From: Schlesneria paludicola DSM 18645
Lineage (GTDB): Bacteria > Planctomycetota > Planctomycetia > Planctomycetales > Planctomycetaceae
Length of the DNA: 64,000 bases
Reading direction: 5' to 3'
NCBI RefSeq assembly: GCF_000255655.1
Contig: NZ_JH636434.1
Span: 940,661 to 1,004,660 of the forward strand
Under the pieces are notes generated by a model. The model made no database searches, was not told the DNA's origin, and saw only the letters and a program-made list of their open reading frames with translations. Numbering within the stretch: the first letter of the stretch is position 1; each line of letters starts with the position of its first letter. The translations under genes and the position numbers were made by a program. Below, piece by piece: positions 25,432 to 38,226 of this stretch.

Positions 25432-26360
25432 CGTCGGGGTTTCTTCCCTCGTGAACCACCTCGGTTGGCCGACGGAGCCCGAGACCCGGATTTCGATCGC
25501 GGACGGCCAACACCTTTCAGTCGTTTTCGATTTGGATTCGAGACGTCCCGTTGCTGCCAGGACGGACGTCCCGACGGCTCGCTCGCGGCATATTGCTTCA
25601 GGACCCGAACTTCTGCAGTTGTTAGCGGGCGGTAAGCCGCGGGATCAAGTTCACCCAATTTGATGGGGCCAAACGCCGTTCGGCGCAACTTCAAAACTTT
25701 GTGGCCCACTCGTGAAAACAAGCGGCGGACTTCTCGGTTCTGGCCTTCAGTCAGAATGACCTCAACCAATGTGCTTTTCCCGTTCGACTTTACTCGCCGT
25801 ACGTCCCGCATGCGGAACTTACCTTCGGTGAAGTGCAAACCCTGCCGCAACTGATGAAACGTTTCGTCGCTGGGAATTCCCGCGATGATACAGCGATACA
25901 CACGTTCGACCTGGAACTTAGGATGGGCGAGGGCGTGTGCCAGTTCACCATCATTTGTCACCAGCAGCAACCCCTCCGACGACTCATCCAGCCGACCGAC
26001 TGAAAACAATCGTCCGTACCAGGGAGGAAGAAGGTCGATAATCCGGGGACGGCCCTGCGGATCGGCATTCGTGCAGACAACTCCCACCGGCTTGTTGACG
26101 ATGTAGTACTGCTTTTTCTGAAACTTGATTCGCTCGCCGTCAACGCAAACCTTCTGTGCCTGGGAATCAATCTTGATTCCCAATTCGGTGACCGTCTTTC
26201 CGTCAACCGTGACGCGGCCATCACGAATATAGTCTTCGCAGGCCCGCCGCGAGGCGATACCCGCAGATGCCAGAATTTTTTGCAACCGCTCAAACGAGCC
26301 CTCATCATCGGGTACGTCGTTGTCGGGTTCAGGAGGCGGTGTTGGTGAGCGGCGGGGCAT
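25428..26360 (-). CDS. RsuA/RluB-family pseudouridine synthase
   Basis: 310 residues from the ATG at 26360; a longer in-frame ORF starts at 26456, but its extra 32 residues do not resemble the family. An N-terminal disordered Pro/Asp stretch precedes an S4 RNA-binding domain (RLQKILASAGIASRRACEDYI), then the catalytic domain with VGRLDESSEGLLLVTNDGEL, where Asp of GRLD is the nucleophile. Later motifs include EGQNREVRRLFSRVGHKVLKL and the Arg/Gly/Lys-rich tail GSRGKKPRR. It isomerises a uridine in ribosomal RNA, most likely 23S (RluB-like); the exact site is not readable here. The stop overlaps the pyrK start. Confidence 0.92.
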   Translation of the reverse strand: MPRRSPTPPPEPDNDVPDDEGSFERLQKILASAGIASRRACEDYIRDGRVTVDGKTVTELGIKIDSQAQKVCVDGERIKFQKKQYYIVNKPVGVVCTNADPQGRPRIIDLLPPWYGRLFSVGRLDESSEGLLLVTNDGELAHALAHPKFQVERVYRCIIAGIPSDETFHQLRQGLHFTEGKFRMRDVRRVKSNGKSTLVEVILTEGQNREVRRLFSRVGHKVLKLRRTAFGPIKLGELDPAAYRPLTTAEVRVLKQYAASEPSGRPSWQQRDVSNPNRKRLKGVGRPRSKSGSRAPSANRGGSRGKKPRR

Positions 26361-26721
26361 GGGTCGAACTTCTAAAGGCCAAGGAACGCGTGCGCGAGGG
26401 ACTGCAATCGGGACAGCCCTAAGATGACAAGAGCTCACAGCCAGTCGACAAACCATTCCCCTATAAGGACTTATGGCTCACAACAATTCGCAATTTCACC
26501 CCAAGCATCAAATGGGAAGCAAAAGCTTCCTCTCTGTCGCAGCCGAATCATACCGTGATTTCAAGCGACGAGAAAGGTTCTTCCATCGACGGGCACACCA
26601 TTGCGTCAGAAAACAAAATCGCCCCGACCCAATGGCCGAGGCGGGAATGTTTCGATGCGAACCGCAAACACGGCCTTACGAGAGGCGACCTCGAGTCAGG
26701 CGACGTGAATTCGGAGACCGC
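26361..26721. other. Intergenic region upstream of the pseudouridine synthase gene
   Basis: About 360 bases between two leftward genes. They hold the promoter of the pseudouridine synthase-pyrK unit and a small hairpin (GGAAGC 26515-26520, AAAA, GCTTCC 26525-26530) that may end transcription of the upstream lipoprotein gene. The rightward ORF at 26473-27000 is an antisense shadow of the lipoprotein gene. Confidence 0.45.
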
Positions 26722-27240
26722 CTACTTTCGTCTGGCCGCAGTCACTTTCTGGGCTTTCAATTCTGGAAGATCGAAATCGAAGCTGCCGCCTTTCGCTTCC
26801 ACTGTCACAGGATTCTTTGTCGATTTCATCGTCGAATACTCGAGAGGCACCCATTGGACGCCGCCCAACTCTTGCGGCGTTTTGGGCTCACGTTCCCCAG
26901 CCTGATCGGGAAGCGGAGCACCATCGGGCATCCGGAACTGCGAAAAAAAGACGTGGTATTCGCCTGGCTCGATGCCCGGCTTTCCGGTGGCATGCCTTAA
27001 AACAAAATTGCCCTGATCATCGGTCGTCGCTGAGCCGCCCAGATTCTTTCCGGCCGTTTTCGGCGCAAAAACAACCAGCCCTTTTTCGAACGGGTCAGAA
27101 CCTTTGACTGTCACTTTGCCTTTGACCGGAGCCACTTTGATTTCGTTCGCGGCACCACCGCATCCGACCACGGCACTGACCACCCACAGGCCAACAACTG
27201 AACCTGCGTTTCGCAAACGACTGAATTCTCGCGTCGACAT
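26722..27240 (-). CDS. Small lipoprotein with carboxypeptidase-regulatory-like domain
   Basis: 172 residues. The signal ends SAVVG|C (Cys27), a lipobox, so the protein is lipid-anchored. The mature part starts KVAPVKGKVTVKGSDPFEKG and contains GGSATTDDQGNFVLRHATG and IEPGEYHVFFSQF, a regulatory-like beta sandwich of the type common in planctomycete lipoproteins. It lies downstream of a DUF1559 gene on the same strand with a terminator-like hairpin between, the same order as at 11799-13577. It is not closely similar in sequence to the other lipoprotein, so the pairs are related in plan rather than recent copies. Function unknown. Confidence 0.85.
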   Translation of the reverse strand: MSTREFSRLRNAGSVVGLWVVSAVVGCGGAANEIKVAPVKGKVTVKGSDPFEKGLVVFAPKTAGKNLGGSATTDDQGNFVLRHATGKPGIEPGEYHVFFSQFRMPDGAPLPDQAGEREPKTPQELGGVQWVPLEYSTMKSTKNPVTVEAKGGSFDFDLPELKAQKVTAARRK

Positions 27241-27315
27241 GACTCTTTTGTCCGTGATTTATGTGACGCGCCGGTTGATCTGAGATCGTCCGACGTGACA
27301 AGAAAATTAAGAAGA

Positions 27316-27351
27316 CAGCCCGATCGAAAGCCGCAGCTCTCGACCGGGCTG
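27316..27351 (-). terminator. Intrinsic terminator after the second DUF1559 gene
   Basis: CAGCCCGATCGA (27316-27327) pairs with TCGACCGGGCTG (27340-27351) with one mismatch. Read leftward, it is followed by a U-rich stretch (TCTTCTTAATTTTC). Confidence 0.75.
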
Positions 27352-27408
27352 ATGTTTTTCATCGCAGGGAACTCCGTCCTGACAGACAGGAAAAGTCCCA
27401 CGCGTCAT

Positions 27409-28512
27409 TTAGAACTCGCCCACAACTTCACCGCCTGCACCCGTGCAGAGAGCACGAATGACTTGCCACGAAATGTTCTCCGAAATGAATCGGACGCTAC
27501 CGTCGGCCATCGAGGCATGGCAACCACCGACGTGATAGCTGAATGGTTCATCGTTAGGACCGCAATTGTTTGCTGTCCAGTAGCAAGTGGTTGCCGATCC
27601 ACCAACAGGATTTCGGGTGTTGTTGATGATGTTGCTGTTCCCGCCAACCATGTAAGGAGGGCCAGACACGCCGCTGCCGTTGTCTGGATCAGCCCAGCGA
27701 TTGGTCATCGTCGCGGCGTCGGTTGGTCCGCTCGCCACTTTTGTCAAATCGACGGTTGCGCCTGAGGCGGCCGCGAGGAGCAGCAACTGCGTACCATCGA
27801 GTCCTGGAGCTCCACCAATCGTATTGGGGGCAGCCAGCTTGCTGCCGACGGTGTTGGCGGGACGACCCGAATCTTCGATGACGGCAATCGTGTTGCTGGT
27901 TCCGTCTGTCATACCGCTGATCTTGTTGCCGAACAGACCGTAAGCCGAATCGCTGAACGACTCGCCATTGAGTGCGGTCAACGTGGCAGCGTTACGTGTA
28001 CCGGTTGTCGGATCAATATCTTCGTAGGCAACGGGCATATATTCGTTCAACCCGTAGCCGCGGAAGTCGGTTTGACCAACAGGGCTCGATGGGCACATGA
28101 ACGCGGCGATTTTTGTCTTCGCAGCGGTGGCATTCGTGCTGTTGGCACTGTTGGTGTAGTGATAGTTGAAGTTCATCAGGTTGTAGGTATTGCCCTGATC
28201 CAGGTACGGCAGAATCAACGAATGCATCGAGGCTGGGAACCAAGGGTGTGCCGTGGTTTGCGAAGCCCCAAGCAGATTGACGTTGTCGCGGCATGCACCT
28301 TCACCGGCGGATGGGAATCGGCTGTAGGTCGATTCGTAGTTAAACGCCGCCAAGCCAATTTGCTTCAAGTTGTTCTTGCATTGTGTGCGGCGGGCAGCTT
28401 CGCGAGCCTGCTGAACGGCTGGCAACAGCAACGCGATCAGAACCGCGATGATGGCGATCACCACCAGCAATTCAATCAGTGTGAATGCTTTACGAAACGG
28501 CTTCTTTGACAT
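27409..28512 (-). CDS. DUF1559 pseudopilin-like protein (second copy)
   Basis: 367 residues from the ATG at 28512; 13 upstream in-frame codons are dropped because they would push the prepilin site inward. The leader is [18 protein letters not shown], with Ala rather than the usual Gly before the cleavage point. Then come [20 protein letters not shown] and [19 protein letters not shown]. The C-terminus has the H-x9-DG motif ([13 protein letters not shown]). Like the first copy (11799), it is followed by a hairpin terminator and a small lipoprotein gene. An 8-bp hairpin (28568-28575 with 28581-28588) lies in the leader about 56 bases upstream of the start. Function of the family is unestablished. 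Confidence 0.92.
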   Translation of the reverse strand: MSKKPFRKAFTLIELLVVIAIIAVLIALLLPAVQQAREAARRTQCKNNLKQIGLAAFNYESTYSRFPSAGEGACRDNVNLLGASQTTAHPWFPASMHSLILPYLDQGNTYNLMNFNYHYTNSANSTNATAAKTKIAAFMCPSSPVGQTDFRGYGLNEYMPVAYEDIDPTTGTRNAATLTALNGESFSDSAYGLFGNKISGMTDGTSNTIAVIEDSGRPANTVGSKLAAPNTIGGAPGLDGTQLLLLAAASGATVDLTKVASGPTDAATMTNRWADPDNGSGVSGPPYMVGGNSNIINNTRNPVGGSATTCYWTANNCGPNDEPFSYHVGGCHASMADGSVRFISENISWQVIRALCTGAGGEVVGEF

Positions 28513-29252
28513 TCTTTCAGTTTTCCTTACCTGAGAAACGAACCATGACAAGACACAAACCGCAAAACAAATCGCAGGGGGCGATTTGACGCTTAAACCC
28601 TCGACGCTCTTCTTCCCTGAGCTTTCGGTCCATCCTCCCTGAGCCGCAACCGCGACTGTTCAACCCAATTCATTCCTCCTGAAATTGCGGGTGGACCGTG
28701 ACCTAAAAGAACTCTCATCGGAACCAGCGGAATACCGTTGACCGGCGTCCAGCGAATCCGATCCTATTTCACGCCAATGTGGTCTTGATGAAGGCCGCAC
28801 GAATTTCGAATGAACCACCGCCTGACGTGGAATCTGTCGATCAAGCCAACATGACTGCTGCTCAATCAAGTCCCTCTCCACCAGAACGATTCGTGGAACC
28901 TCCGCAACGGAATCGTGTCGTGAGGCGGGATGCTATCGATGGAAAATGAAGGTTGTGTGAACAATCCGTGAGCTCTTCGCGAGAAATCTTCGCGATGCGA
29001 AAACCGGCAAAGTTACCTTCGTTTCACGCGAGGCCAATGGCGAAGTCGGATTTGAAGCGTGGACCCGCCTTGCTCAACGAACTGCAACCGAACTGGTATT
29101 TTTCCCGTAACTTGCAATCATGTTAAGACTCAAGACGAAACTGGGCATTTTCTGTCCACGATCGAACACCTCGACGACAATCAATAGATGCGTGCAGTAA
29201 CGGTGCCGACCAGCGGATCGACGTCACAATCCCATCACTCGCGGAAACTTGC
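28513..29252. other. Large divergent intergenic region
   Basis: About 740 bases between the leftward DUF1559 gene and the rightward ABC exporter operon. It contains the 8-bp leader hairpin at 28568-28588 but no gene, tRNA or clear operator that I can identify. A leftward ORF at 28881-28660 has no recognisable features. Confidence 0.5.
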
Positions 29253-30497
29253 GTGTCCATGTCCGATTCGACGACAGTGAATCACTCGCTCAAAGATCGC
29301 GTTCAGTCCTTGCGATTACCGCCTCCTGCGCCCACGGCCAGCGGAGGTGGAAAGCTGCCTTGGATTTTGGTGGTCATCCTGGGCTGTGCTGTGGCGTATT
29401 TGCTGACGGCCGGCAGCCCGTTCGAATCGGCCCGCAAAAGTGCCGTGACCGACGAGGGGAAGTCCTCCGCGAGCGCCACGCCCACTCCGAAACCGGCGAC
29501 TGCCAGTCAAGTGGCCGGTCCGGTCGTTGAATCCAAGGGATATATCATTCCAGAACAGCAAATCCTGGTGAGCCCTCAGGTCAGTGGCCGAGTTCTGGAA
29601 CTGAATTTTGAGGCGGGACAAAGGATCGAACGGGACTTTGTACTCGCCGTTTTGGACAACACGGAATATCAGGCGGAATACGAGCGAGTGTACGCGATGC
29701 TCGAGGCTTCCAAAGCCAACCTCGCAGAGCTGCGCGAAGGGTCTCGGCCCGACGAAATCAAACAGGTCAAAGCAGAGTTGGCAGAGGCTCAAACGAACCT
29801 TGAACAGGCCGAACGTGATTACAAACGGGCGAAAGAACTGTCTGTCAACGGCTTTGTGAACAAACAAGACTTCGAGACATCGGAGTCACAGTATCAGATG
29901 GTCAAAAATCGAGTGGCCAGGCTGGCCGCGACCACACAACTGATGGTCGACGGACCACGGCAGGAACGAAAGTTGGCTGCGGAGGCTCAAGTTCGACAAG
30001 CCGAGGCCGAACTGCGGCGTGCGAAATGGCGACTCGACAACTGCACAATCGTCGCCCCGATTTCGGGAACAGTTCTGAAGAAGAATGCCGAACTGGGAAA
30101 TCTGGTGAATCCCGTCGCCTTCAATGGCTCGTTCAGCCTGTGCGACATGGCTGATTTATCCAAACTGGAAGTCGAACTATCGATTCAAGAGCGTGAGATT
30201 TCCAAAGTCAAAAAAGGACAGCGGTGCAAGGTTCAACCCGAAGCCTATATGGACCGGTCGTACGACGGGGTCGTCTCGCGCTTGATGCCCATTGCGGATC
30301 GCGCGAAAGGTGCCGTTCCGGTCCGCGTTCGGTTGAAGGTACCGCCAGAAGAAGAGGGCCAGTTCCTGAAGCCGGAAATGGGAGCGATTGTGCGTTTCTA
30401 CGACGAGATTATCGAGGAAGAGACCGCGCCGCCGACCAACCAACTTCGCAAGGGCCCCTCAGAACACGAGCCCAATGCCACGTCGCAAACGCCTTGA
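29253..30497 (+). CDS. HlyD/MacA-type membrane fusion protein
   Basis: 414 residues (GTG 29253 with GGAAA five bases upstream; the in-frame ATG at 29259 is an alternative). A single membrane helix (LPWILVVILGCAVAYLLTAG) is followed by a lipoyl/barrel-sandwich half-motif (GYIIPEQQILVSPQVSGRVL), a long alpha-helical hairpin rich in Glu and Lys (YAMLEASKANLAEL to QVRQAEAELRRAKWRL), the second lipoyl half (CTIVAPISGTVLKKNAELG) and beta-barrel domains. Such adaptors bridge an inner-membrane ABC transporter to the outer envelope. It is the first gene of a four-gene unit with an ATPase and two permeases, so it is the adaptor of that exporter. Confidence 0.92.
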   Translation: MSMSDSTTVNHSLKDRVQSLRLPPPAPTASGGGKLPWILVVILGCAVAYLLTAGSPFESARKSAVTDEGKSSASATPTPKPATASQVAGPVVESKGYIIPEQQILVSPQVSGRVLELNFEAGQRIERDFVLAVLDNTEYQAEYERVYAMLEASKANLAELREGSRPDEIKQVKAELAEAQTNLEQAERDYKRAKELSVNGFVNKQDFETSESQYQMVKNRVARLAATTQLMVDGPRQERKLAAEAQVRQAEAELRRAKWRLDNCTIVAPISGTVLKKNAELGNLVNPVAFNGSFSLCDMADLSKLEVELSIQEREISKVKKGQRCKVQPEAYMDRSYDGVVSRLMPIADRAKGAVPVRVRLKVPPEEEGQFLKPEMGAIVRFYDEIIEEETAPPTNQLRKGPSEHEPNATSQTP

Positions 30498-30578
30498 TGA
30501 ACGGTTCTGGCCAAACCGATTTCGCGCTTTGTCGCACTCTCGACGAAGAATATCGAGCCACTTGTAGAGGAACTGTTA

Positions 30579-31277
30579 ATGTCCGGTGCCGATGCGTGTG
30601 TGGAAGTCCACGATGTCCATAAGTCGTTCAAACGTGGCAGCGAAGTTCTGGACGTGTTGAATGGACTGAATCTGGTGGTCAACCAGGGTGAGTTCGTGGC
30701 GCTGATGGGCCCATCGGGATCCGGCAAAACCACATTGCTGAACTTGATTGCCGGACTGGACCAACCAACTGTCGGGACGATTCATGTCCAGGGCGAAGAA
30801 ATCTCAAAGATGTCCGAAGGGCAGCTCGCAGGTTGGCGAACTCGCAATATCGGCTTTGTGTTTCAGTTCTATCATCTGTTGCCGGTTCTCACCGCGTTTC
30901 GCAATGTCGAACTTCCTCTCTTGCTGTTGCCACTCTCCGCTGCCCAACGACGCCAGCAGGTCACGACGGCACTCGACATCGTCGGACTGAGCGATCGAAT
31001 GTGGCATCGTCCCGGCCAACTGTCCGGCGGCCAGCAGCAACGCGTGGGGATCGCTCGCGCCATCGTAACCGATCCAACGCTGATCGTGGCGGACGAACCG
31101 ACAGGGGACCTGGATGCAAAATCGGCAGATGAAATTCTGAATCTGCTGGTGGAGCTGAAGAATACGCTCAATAAGACCATCGTCATGGTGACCCACGATC
31201 CGCGCGCGGCAGCGCGTGCCGATCGATGCGTTCACCTCGACAAAGGACGTCTGGCCGTCGAAGCGCCGACGCATTAA
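30579..31277 (+). CDS. LolD/MacB-type ABC transporter ATPase
   Basis: 232 residues, the usual length for this subgroup. All nucleotide-binding motifs are intact: Walker [10 protein letters not shown] (44-52), Q-loop Gln96, signature LSGGQQQR (148-155), Walker [13 protein letters not shown] (168-179) and the switch His206 in VMVTHDP. The [17 protein letters not shown] segment is characteristic of the LolD/MacB/FtsE group, which powers mechanotransmission-type transporters with FtsX-like permeases. The two genes after it encode such permeases, so it energises the exporter of this operon. Confidence 0.95.
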   Translation: MSGADACVEVHDVHKSFKRGSEVLDVLNGLNLVVNQGEFVALMGPSGSGKTTLLNLIAGLDQPTVGTIHVQGEEISKMSEGQLAGWRTRNIGFVFQFYHLLPVLTAFRNVELPLLLLPLSAAQRRQQVTTALDIVGLSDRMWHRPGQLSGGQQQRVGIARAIVTDPTLIVADEPTGDLDAKSADEILNLLVELKNTLNKTIVMVTHDPRAAARADRCVHLDKGRLAVEAPTH

Positions 31278-31289
31278 GGGACTGATCAC

Positions 31290-32555
31290 GTGAAATTCCT
31301 TATCCTGGTTGTGGAAAATATTCGCCGCAATCTGGTTCGAACGACTCTGACGTCGCTGGGAACCATGATGCTGGTGCTGGTGGTGACTCTCGTCTTTACC
31401 GTCCTGACCACGCTCGATGCCGTGACGACGGAAAAGAGTGCGAACATCAAGGCGATCGTCACGGAAAAGTGGCAGATCCCCAGCCTGATGCCGTATTCGT
31501 ACGCCGCAGGCCTGATCGAAGGGGGGGCGGCTCCCGATGACCCTAACGCCGTCCGACCGCAAGACTGGATGACCTGGGGTTTCTTTGTCGGATCGACCGA
31601 ATCCAATCCGGCCAAACGCGGATACGAGAATCTATTCTTCTCGTTCATCATGGAACCGGAAAAAGCCCGGACCATGCTCGACAACATTGATGCGTTGAAT
31701 GACCAGCAGGCCGAAGTGCTGAATGAGGCAATTAAAAAAATTCAGGAAAAACGCAATGGCGTGATCATCGGGGAAGGGCGATTGGCCAAACTGAAAAAGA
31801 AAATTGGAGATCGCATCACCGCATACGGCAGAAACTATCGCGACATCAATCTCGAATTGGAGATCGTTGGAACCTTCCCCAAAGAGACGTCTCAGTACAC
31901 CGACAGCGCAATTATCCGCCGCGATTTTTTCGAAACCGAGCTCGATACCTACAAAGCGTCACACAACAACAAACCGCACGCGTTGGCGGACAAATCGCTC
32001 AGCCTCGTCTGGTTGCGGGTTCCTGACCGGATGTCATTCAACAAACTGACCGAGCAGATTCTAACGGCGCCTTCGTTCTCGAACCCACCGGTCAAGTGCG
32101 AGACCTCATCGACCGGGATCGCATCGTTCTTGGATGCCTACCGCGACATCATCTGGGGCGTTCGCTGGCTGCTGGCGCCGGCCTGCATGTTGGTCTTGTC
32201 GCTGGTCATTTCCAATGCGATCAGTATCAGTGTTCGCGAACGGCGGATCGAATTCGCGGTGTTGAAGGTGCTGGGCTTCTTGCCGTGGCAGATCCTGTGC
32301 CTGGTCCTGGGCGAAGCGCTCTTGATCGGAACATTGTCCGGTCTGGCCAGTGCCGGTCTCGCCTACGGTGTGATTAACGGTGTCTGGGGTGGACTTCCAT
32401 TCCCCATTGCCTTCTTCCCGAAGTTTGCGGTGCCCATCAATTGTTTGTGGTGGGGTGCCGCGATGGGTGCCGCCACCGCATTTGTGGGCAGTTTTTTCCC
32501 CGCCTGGTCAGCTCGAGGGGTTCGCGTGTCAGACGTGTTCTCCAAAGTTGCGTGA
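31290..32555 (+). CDS. FtsX/MacB-type ABC permease 1
   Basis: 421 residues. The layout is one N-terminal helix (TSLGTMMLVLVVTLVFTVL), a periplasmic domain of about 230 residues and three C-terminal helices (LLAPACMLVLSLVISNAISI, LGEALLIGTLSGLASAG, WWGAAMGAATAFVGSFFP). This is the type VII ABC (MacB-like) plan. The segment SVRERRIEFAVLKVLGFLPWQI is the characteristic cytoplasmic coupling-helix region. It starts 12 bases after the ATPase gene. It probably forms a heterodimer with permease 2. Confidence 0.92.
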   Translation: MKFLILVVENIRRNLVRTTLTSLGTMMLVLVVTLVFTVLTTLDAVTTEKSANIKAIVTEKWQIPSLMPYSYAAGLIEGGAAPDDPNAVRPQDWMTWGFFVGSTESNPAKRGYENLFFSFIMEPEKARTMLDNIDALNDQQAEVLNEAIKKIQEKRNGVIIGEGRLAKLKKKIGDRITAYGRNYRDINLELEIVGTFPKETSQYTDSAIIRRDFFETELDTYKASHNNKPHALADKSLSLVWLRVPDRMSFNKLTEQILTAPSFSNPPVKCETSSTGIASFLDAYRDIIWGVRWLLAPACMLVLSLVISNAISISVRERRIEFAVLKVLGFLPWQILCLVLGEALLIGTLSGLASAGLAYGVINGVWGGLPFPIAFFPKFAVPINCLWWGAAMGAATAFVGSFFPAWSARGVRVSDVFSKVA

Positions 32556-32635
32556 TCGATTCTGCGAGGATCGCAGAATCGACTTGAGGCCCCTATTGAC
32601 TTGGCGTCTGATTTTGAATTGAAGAGATTTTGCCA

Positions 32636-34171
32636 ATGGAAATCCCCCTCCTGATCGCCGCAGCCCCCTGGCAGGTCTTCGGTGCGTCGTCGCCCATCTT
32701 GAAGGCGATTTTCGCGGGCGCTGCAGCGTTGGTGCTGATTCTGCTTCTGATCGGCAAAGTGCCGCTCAGCTACAACATCATGAACTTGACGACCCGCTGG
32801 CTGACCACGTTGTTCATGGTCGGTTCATTCACGCTGGTGATTGGCGTTCAAATCGCCTTACTCGCCTTCGTCAACGGCATGTATGCGATGACAGAATCGA
32901 GCGGACAGCCGGGGAACGTCATGATCATGTCCGAAGGCTCGACCGATGAGGCATTTAGCAATCTTGGATTTGCGGACGCCACCGAAATTGAAACGCAAGA
33001 AGGGATCGCGCGTGATGAAAACGACCGAGCGCTCGTCAGTCGGGAGACCTATCTGGGAATCTCGCAACAGGTGACGGACCAGAAGACCGGATACGTCAAA
33101 CGTCGCTTCCTGCAGGTGCGCGGCGTCGACGAACCCGCCATGTCCCTGAAGGTTCATGGTCTGAAGCTGGTACCGGGCGGCGAGTATTTCTCGGATTCGG
33201 GTGTGCGTCAGATCAACGATTCGGGTGAAACGGCCATTGAGGCGATGCTGGGAGCCGCGATTGCCCGGGAACTGAGTACCGATCGCACGGAAGAAATGCT
33301 CGCGACCGCCAAGCGAAAAGATCGACTGGACGTGGGAGATACCTTCAAGATTGGTGAACGCGTCTGGTATGTCACCGGTGTGCTGGAATCATCCGGTACC
33401 GTCTATGACTCCGAAGTCTGGACACGGCAATCACAGGTCGGCCCCCTGTTTGGCAAATCGAATTACACCACCTTTTGCGTGCGAGCTCGTCCGGACTACC
33501 GCAAGGACGAACGTCAGGCGTTGATCGCCCGACGGAAGGAATCGGCACGTGTGGCATTTGAGGAAGCGACAAAACTCAAAGCCGAAGACAAAACCGCACC
33601 AACACCTCAATTGCAGGTGATTCGCGAAGAGTACACCGAGGACGAATGGGGAGCCGAGCTGCTGAAAGAATACTTCGGCACCGAGTACAAGAAAGCGGCC
33701 GTCAGCCCTCAAGTCGAGAAAACCTACTTCGCCAATCTCTCGGCAACAAACGTGCAATTCCTGGGAATGGCAATCATTGTCGCCCTGATCATGTCGCTGG
33801 GCGGATTGTTTGGAGTCATGAATACGATGTTTGCGGCCATCAGCCAGCGGACAAAGGATATCGGCGTCCTGCGGCTGCTGGGCTTTAAGCGTTGGCAAAT
33901 TCTGGTCTCGTTCTTGCTCGAATCAATTGTCTTAGCGCTGGTGGGTGGTGCGATCGGCTGCTTGTTTGGATCGTTGTGTGATGGATTCACTGCGAACAGC
34001 ATTGTGACGGGCGGCCCCGGCGGCGGCGGAAAATTCGTTGTCCTACGACTGACGGTTGATGCCAGCACGATTGCCATCGGGATGCTTCTGGCGCTCGCCA
34101 TGGGAATCTTTGGGGGATTGATTCCTTCACTTGGTGCGATGCGCCTGAGTGCGCTCAAAGCGCTTCGCTGA
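32636..34171 (+). CDS. FtsX/MacB-type ABC permease 2
   Basis: 511 residues from the ATG at 32636 (GAAGAG upstream; a TTG two codons earlier is less likely). It has an additional hydrophobic segment at the N-terminus (IFAGAAALVLILLLIG) before the first FtsX-type helix (WLTTLFMVGSFTLVIGVQIA), then a periplasmic domain of about 300 residues and three C-terminal helices. ISQRTKDIGVLRLLGFKRWQ is the coupling region shared with permease 1. The periplasmic domain is larger than that of permease 1, and the two are clearly divergent rather than a recent duplication. It closes the exporter operon; the substrate is unknown. Confidence 0.92.
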   Translation: MEIPLLIAAAPWQVFGASSPILKAIFAGAAALVLILLLIGKVPLSYNIMNLTTRWLTTLFMVGSFTLVIGVQIALLAFVNGMYAMTESSGQPGNVMIMSEGSTDEAFSNLGFADATEIETQEGIARDENDRALVSRETYLGISQQVTDQKTGYVKRRFLQVRGVDEPAMSLKVHGLKLVPGGEYFSDSGVRQINDSGETAIEAMLGAAIARELSTDRTEEMLATAKRKDRLDVGDTFKIGERVWYVTGVLESSGTVYDSEVWTRQSQVGPLFGKSNYTTFCVRARPDYRKDERQALIARRKESARVAFEEATKLKAEDKTAPTPQLQVIREEYTEDEWGAELLKEYFGTEYKKAAVSPQVEKTYFANLSATNVQFLGMAIIVALIMSLGGLFGVMNTMFAAISQRTKDIGVLRLLGFKRWQILVSFLLESIVLALVGGAIGCLFGSLCDGFTANSIVTGGPGGGGKFVVLRLTVDASTIAIGMLLALAMGIFGGLIPSLGAMRLSALKALR

Positions 34172-34664
34172 TCTTGTTGTGTGATTTCCCAAGTCTGCAA
34201 TACATGGGCATTGGGCAGCCTCGGTGCCGACGCCTCCGTCGGCCCGGTACATTTCGCGCCGATGCGGCCGTGGTCCGAATGAATGATCGCGCCTTATTGA
34301 ACCTTTTGAACCTTACTTCGACACGGCGGACATTCCTGCGGACAATTTGAATTCCGCGAAACAATCACGATGTCGAGGATATTCACTTGTGATTGGTCGC
34401 GTCCCGGTCTACACGCTCTGATTCAGAATCGAAAAGGAAAACCTGTTTCCACGTGAATTCAATTGCAGCGGACTGAACCTTGTCGGCGACGGCGTTGTGA
34501 TTCATGATAACGGAACACGATGCGCATCGATCCTGATTCGTTCCTGCGGCACCTGTTGTGGACGTTGTCGAACGGGAATGAGGGCCGATTCAATTCGTCG
34601 GGATAACTGATTGATGGGGCCAGTGCTGCTGCCCACGGAGGCGGCTTGAAGAAGGGTTGAAAGC
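34172..34664. other. Intergenic region after the ABC exporter
   Basis: About 490 bases. A 7-bp hairpin (GCCGACG 34226-34232, CCTC loop, CGTCGGC 34237-34243) may end the exporter transcript. The remainder should hold the promoter of the PSCyt1 gene at 34665; no gene or other motif is seen. Confidence 0.5.
34226..34243 (+). terminator. Possible hairpin terminator after the ABC exporter operon
   Basis: GCCGACG-CCTC-CGTCGGC forms a perfect 7-bp stem 54 bases after the last permease gene; no U-tract follows. Confidence 0.4.
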
Positions 34665-37832
<3,168 letters not shown>

Positions 37833-38226
37833 CCGCCACTGGCCATTTCAAGTGCGAAGTCGCCGTCCGAGCGACCGCCAGCTCCGTCGTCAATCCCGAA
37901 ATCTGGTCGAGCGATGGAACATGAATAGTTGACGTAATCGTCAATCTCATATGATTTTGCTTTTCTTATTCGGCAGACCTTGACGCGTTGAGTGCCTTCG
38001 TTCTGTTCGAACCTGCCCGAAATGAGGTCACGATTCGTTGACGCTGAAATGTGGCGCTGCGTATGATTGCGTATCGGCGAAAGCGATACTGGCTACGCCG
38101 TGTTATTTCATATGCAGATACAACGCCGAATGGCCGATGATGGTTGTCCTAGATCGCCATGTCGACGACGCACCGCCAATAAGACCTTCAAAGACATCAG
38201 AGAACTGACACTGGACTTCCGCTTTC
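37833..38226. other. Intergenic region upstream of the LysR gene
   Basis: About 390 bases between two rightward genes. A short dyad TTGACG-TAAT-CGTCAA (37929-37944) and a TCATATGA palindrome just after it are possible regulator sites. There is no gene or RNA gene. Confidence 0.4.

Noticed and set aside
26473-27000. Rightward ORF of 175 codons
   Set aside because: It overlaps the lipoprotein gene on the other strand, which has a lipobox and a recognisable domain.
28660-28881. Leftward ORF of 73 codons in the large gap before the ABC exporter
   Set aside because: It has no recognisable features and lies in the region expected to hold divergent promoters.
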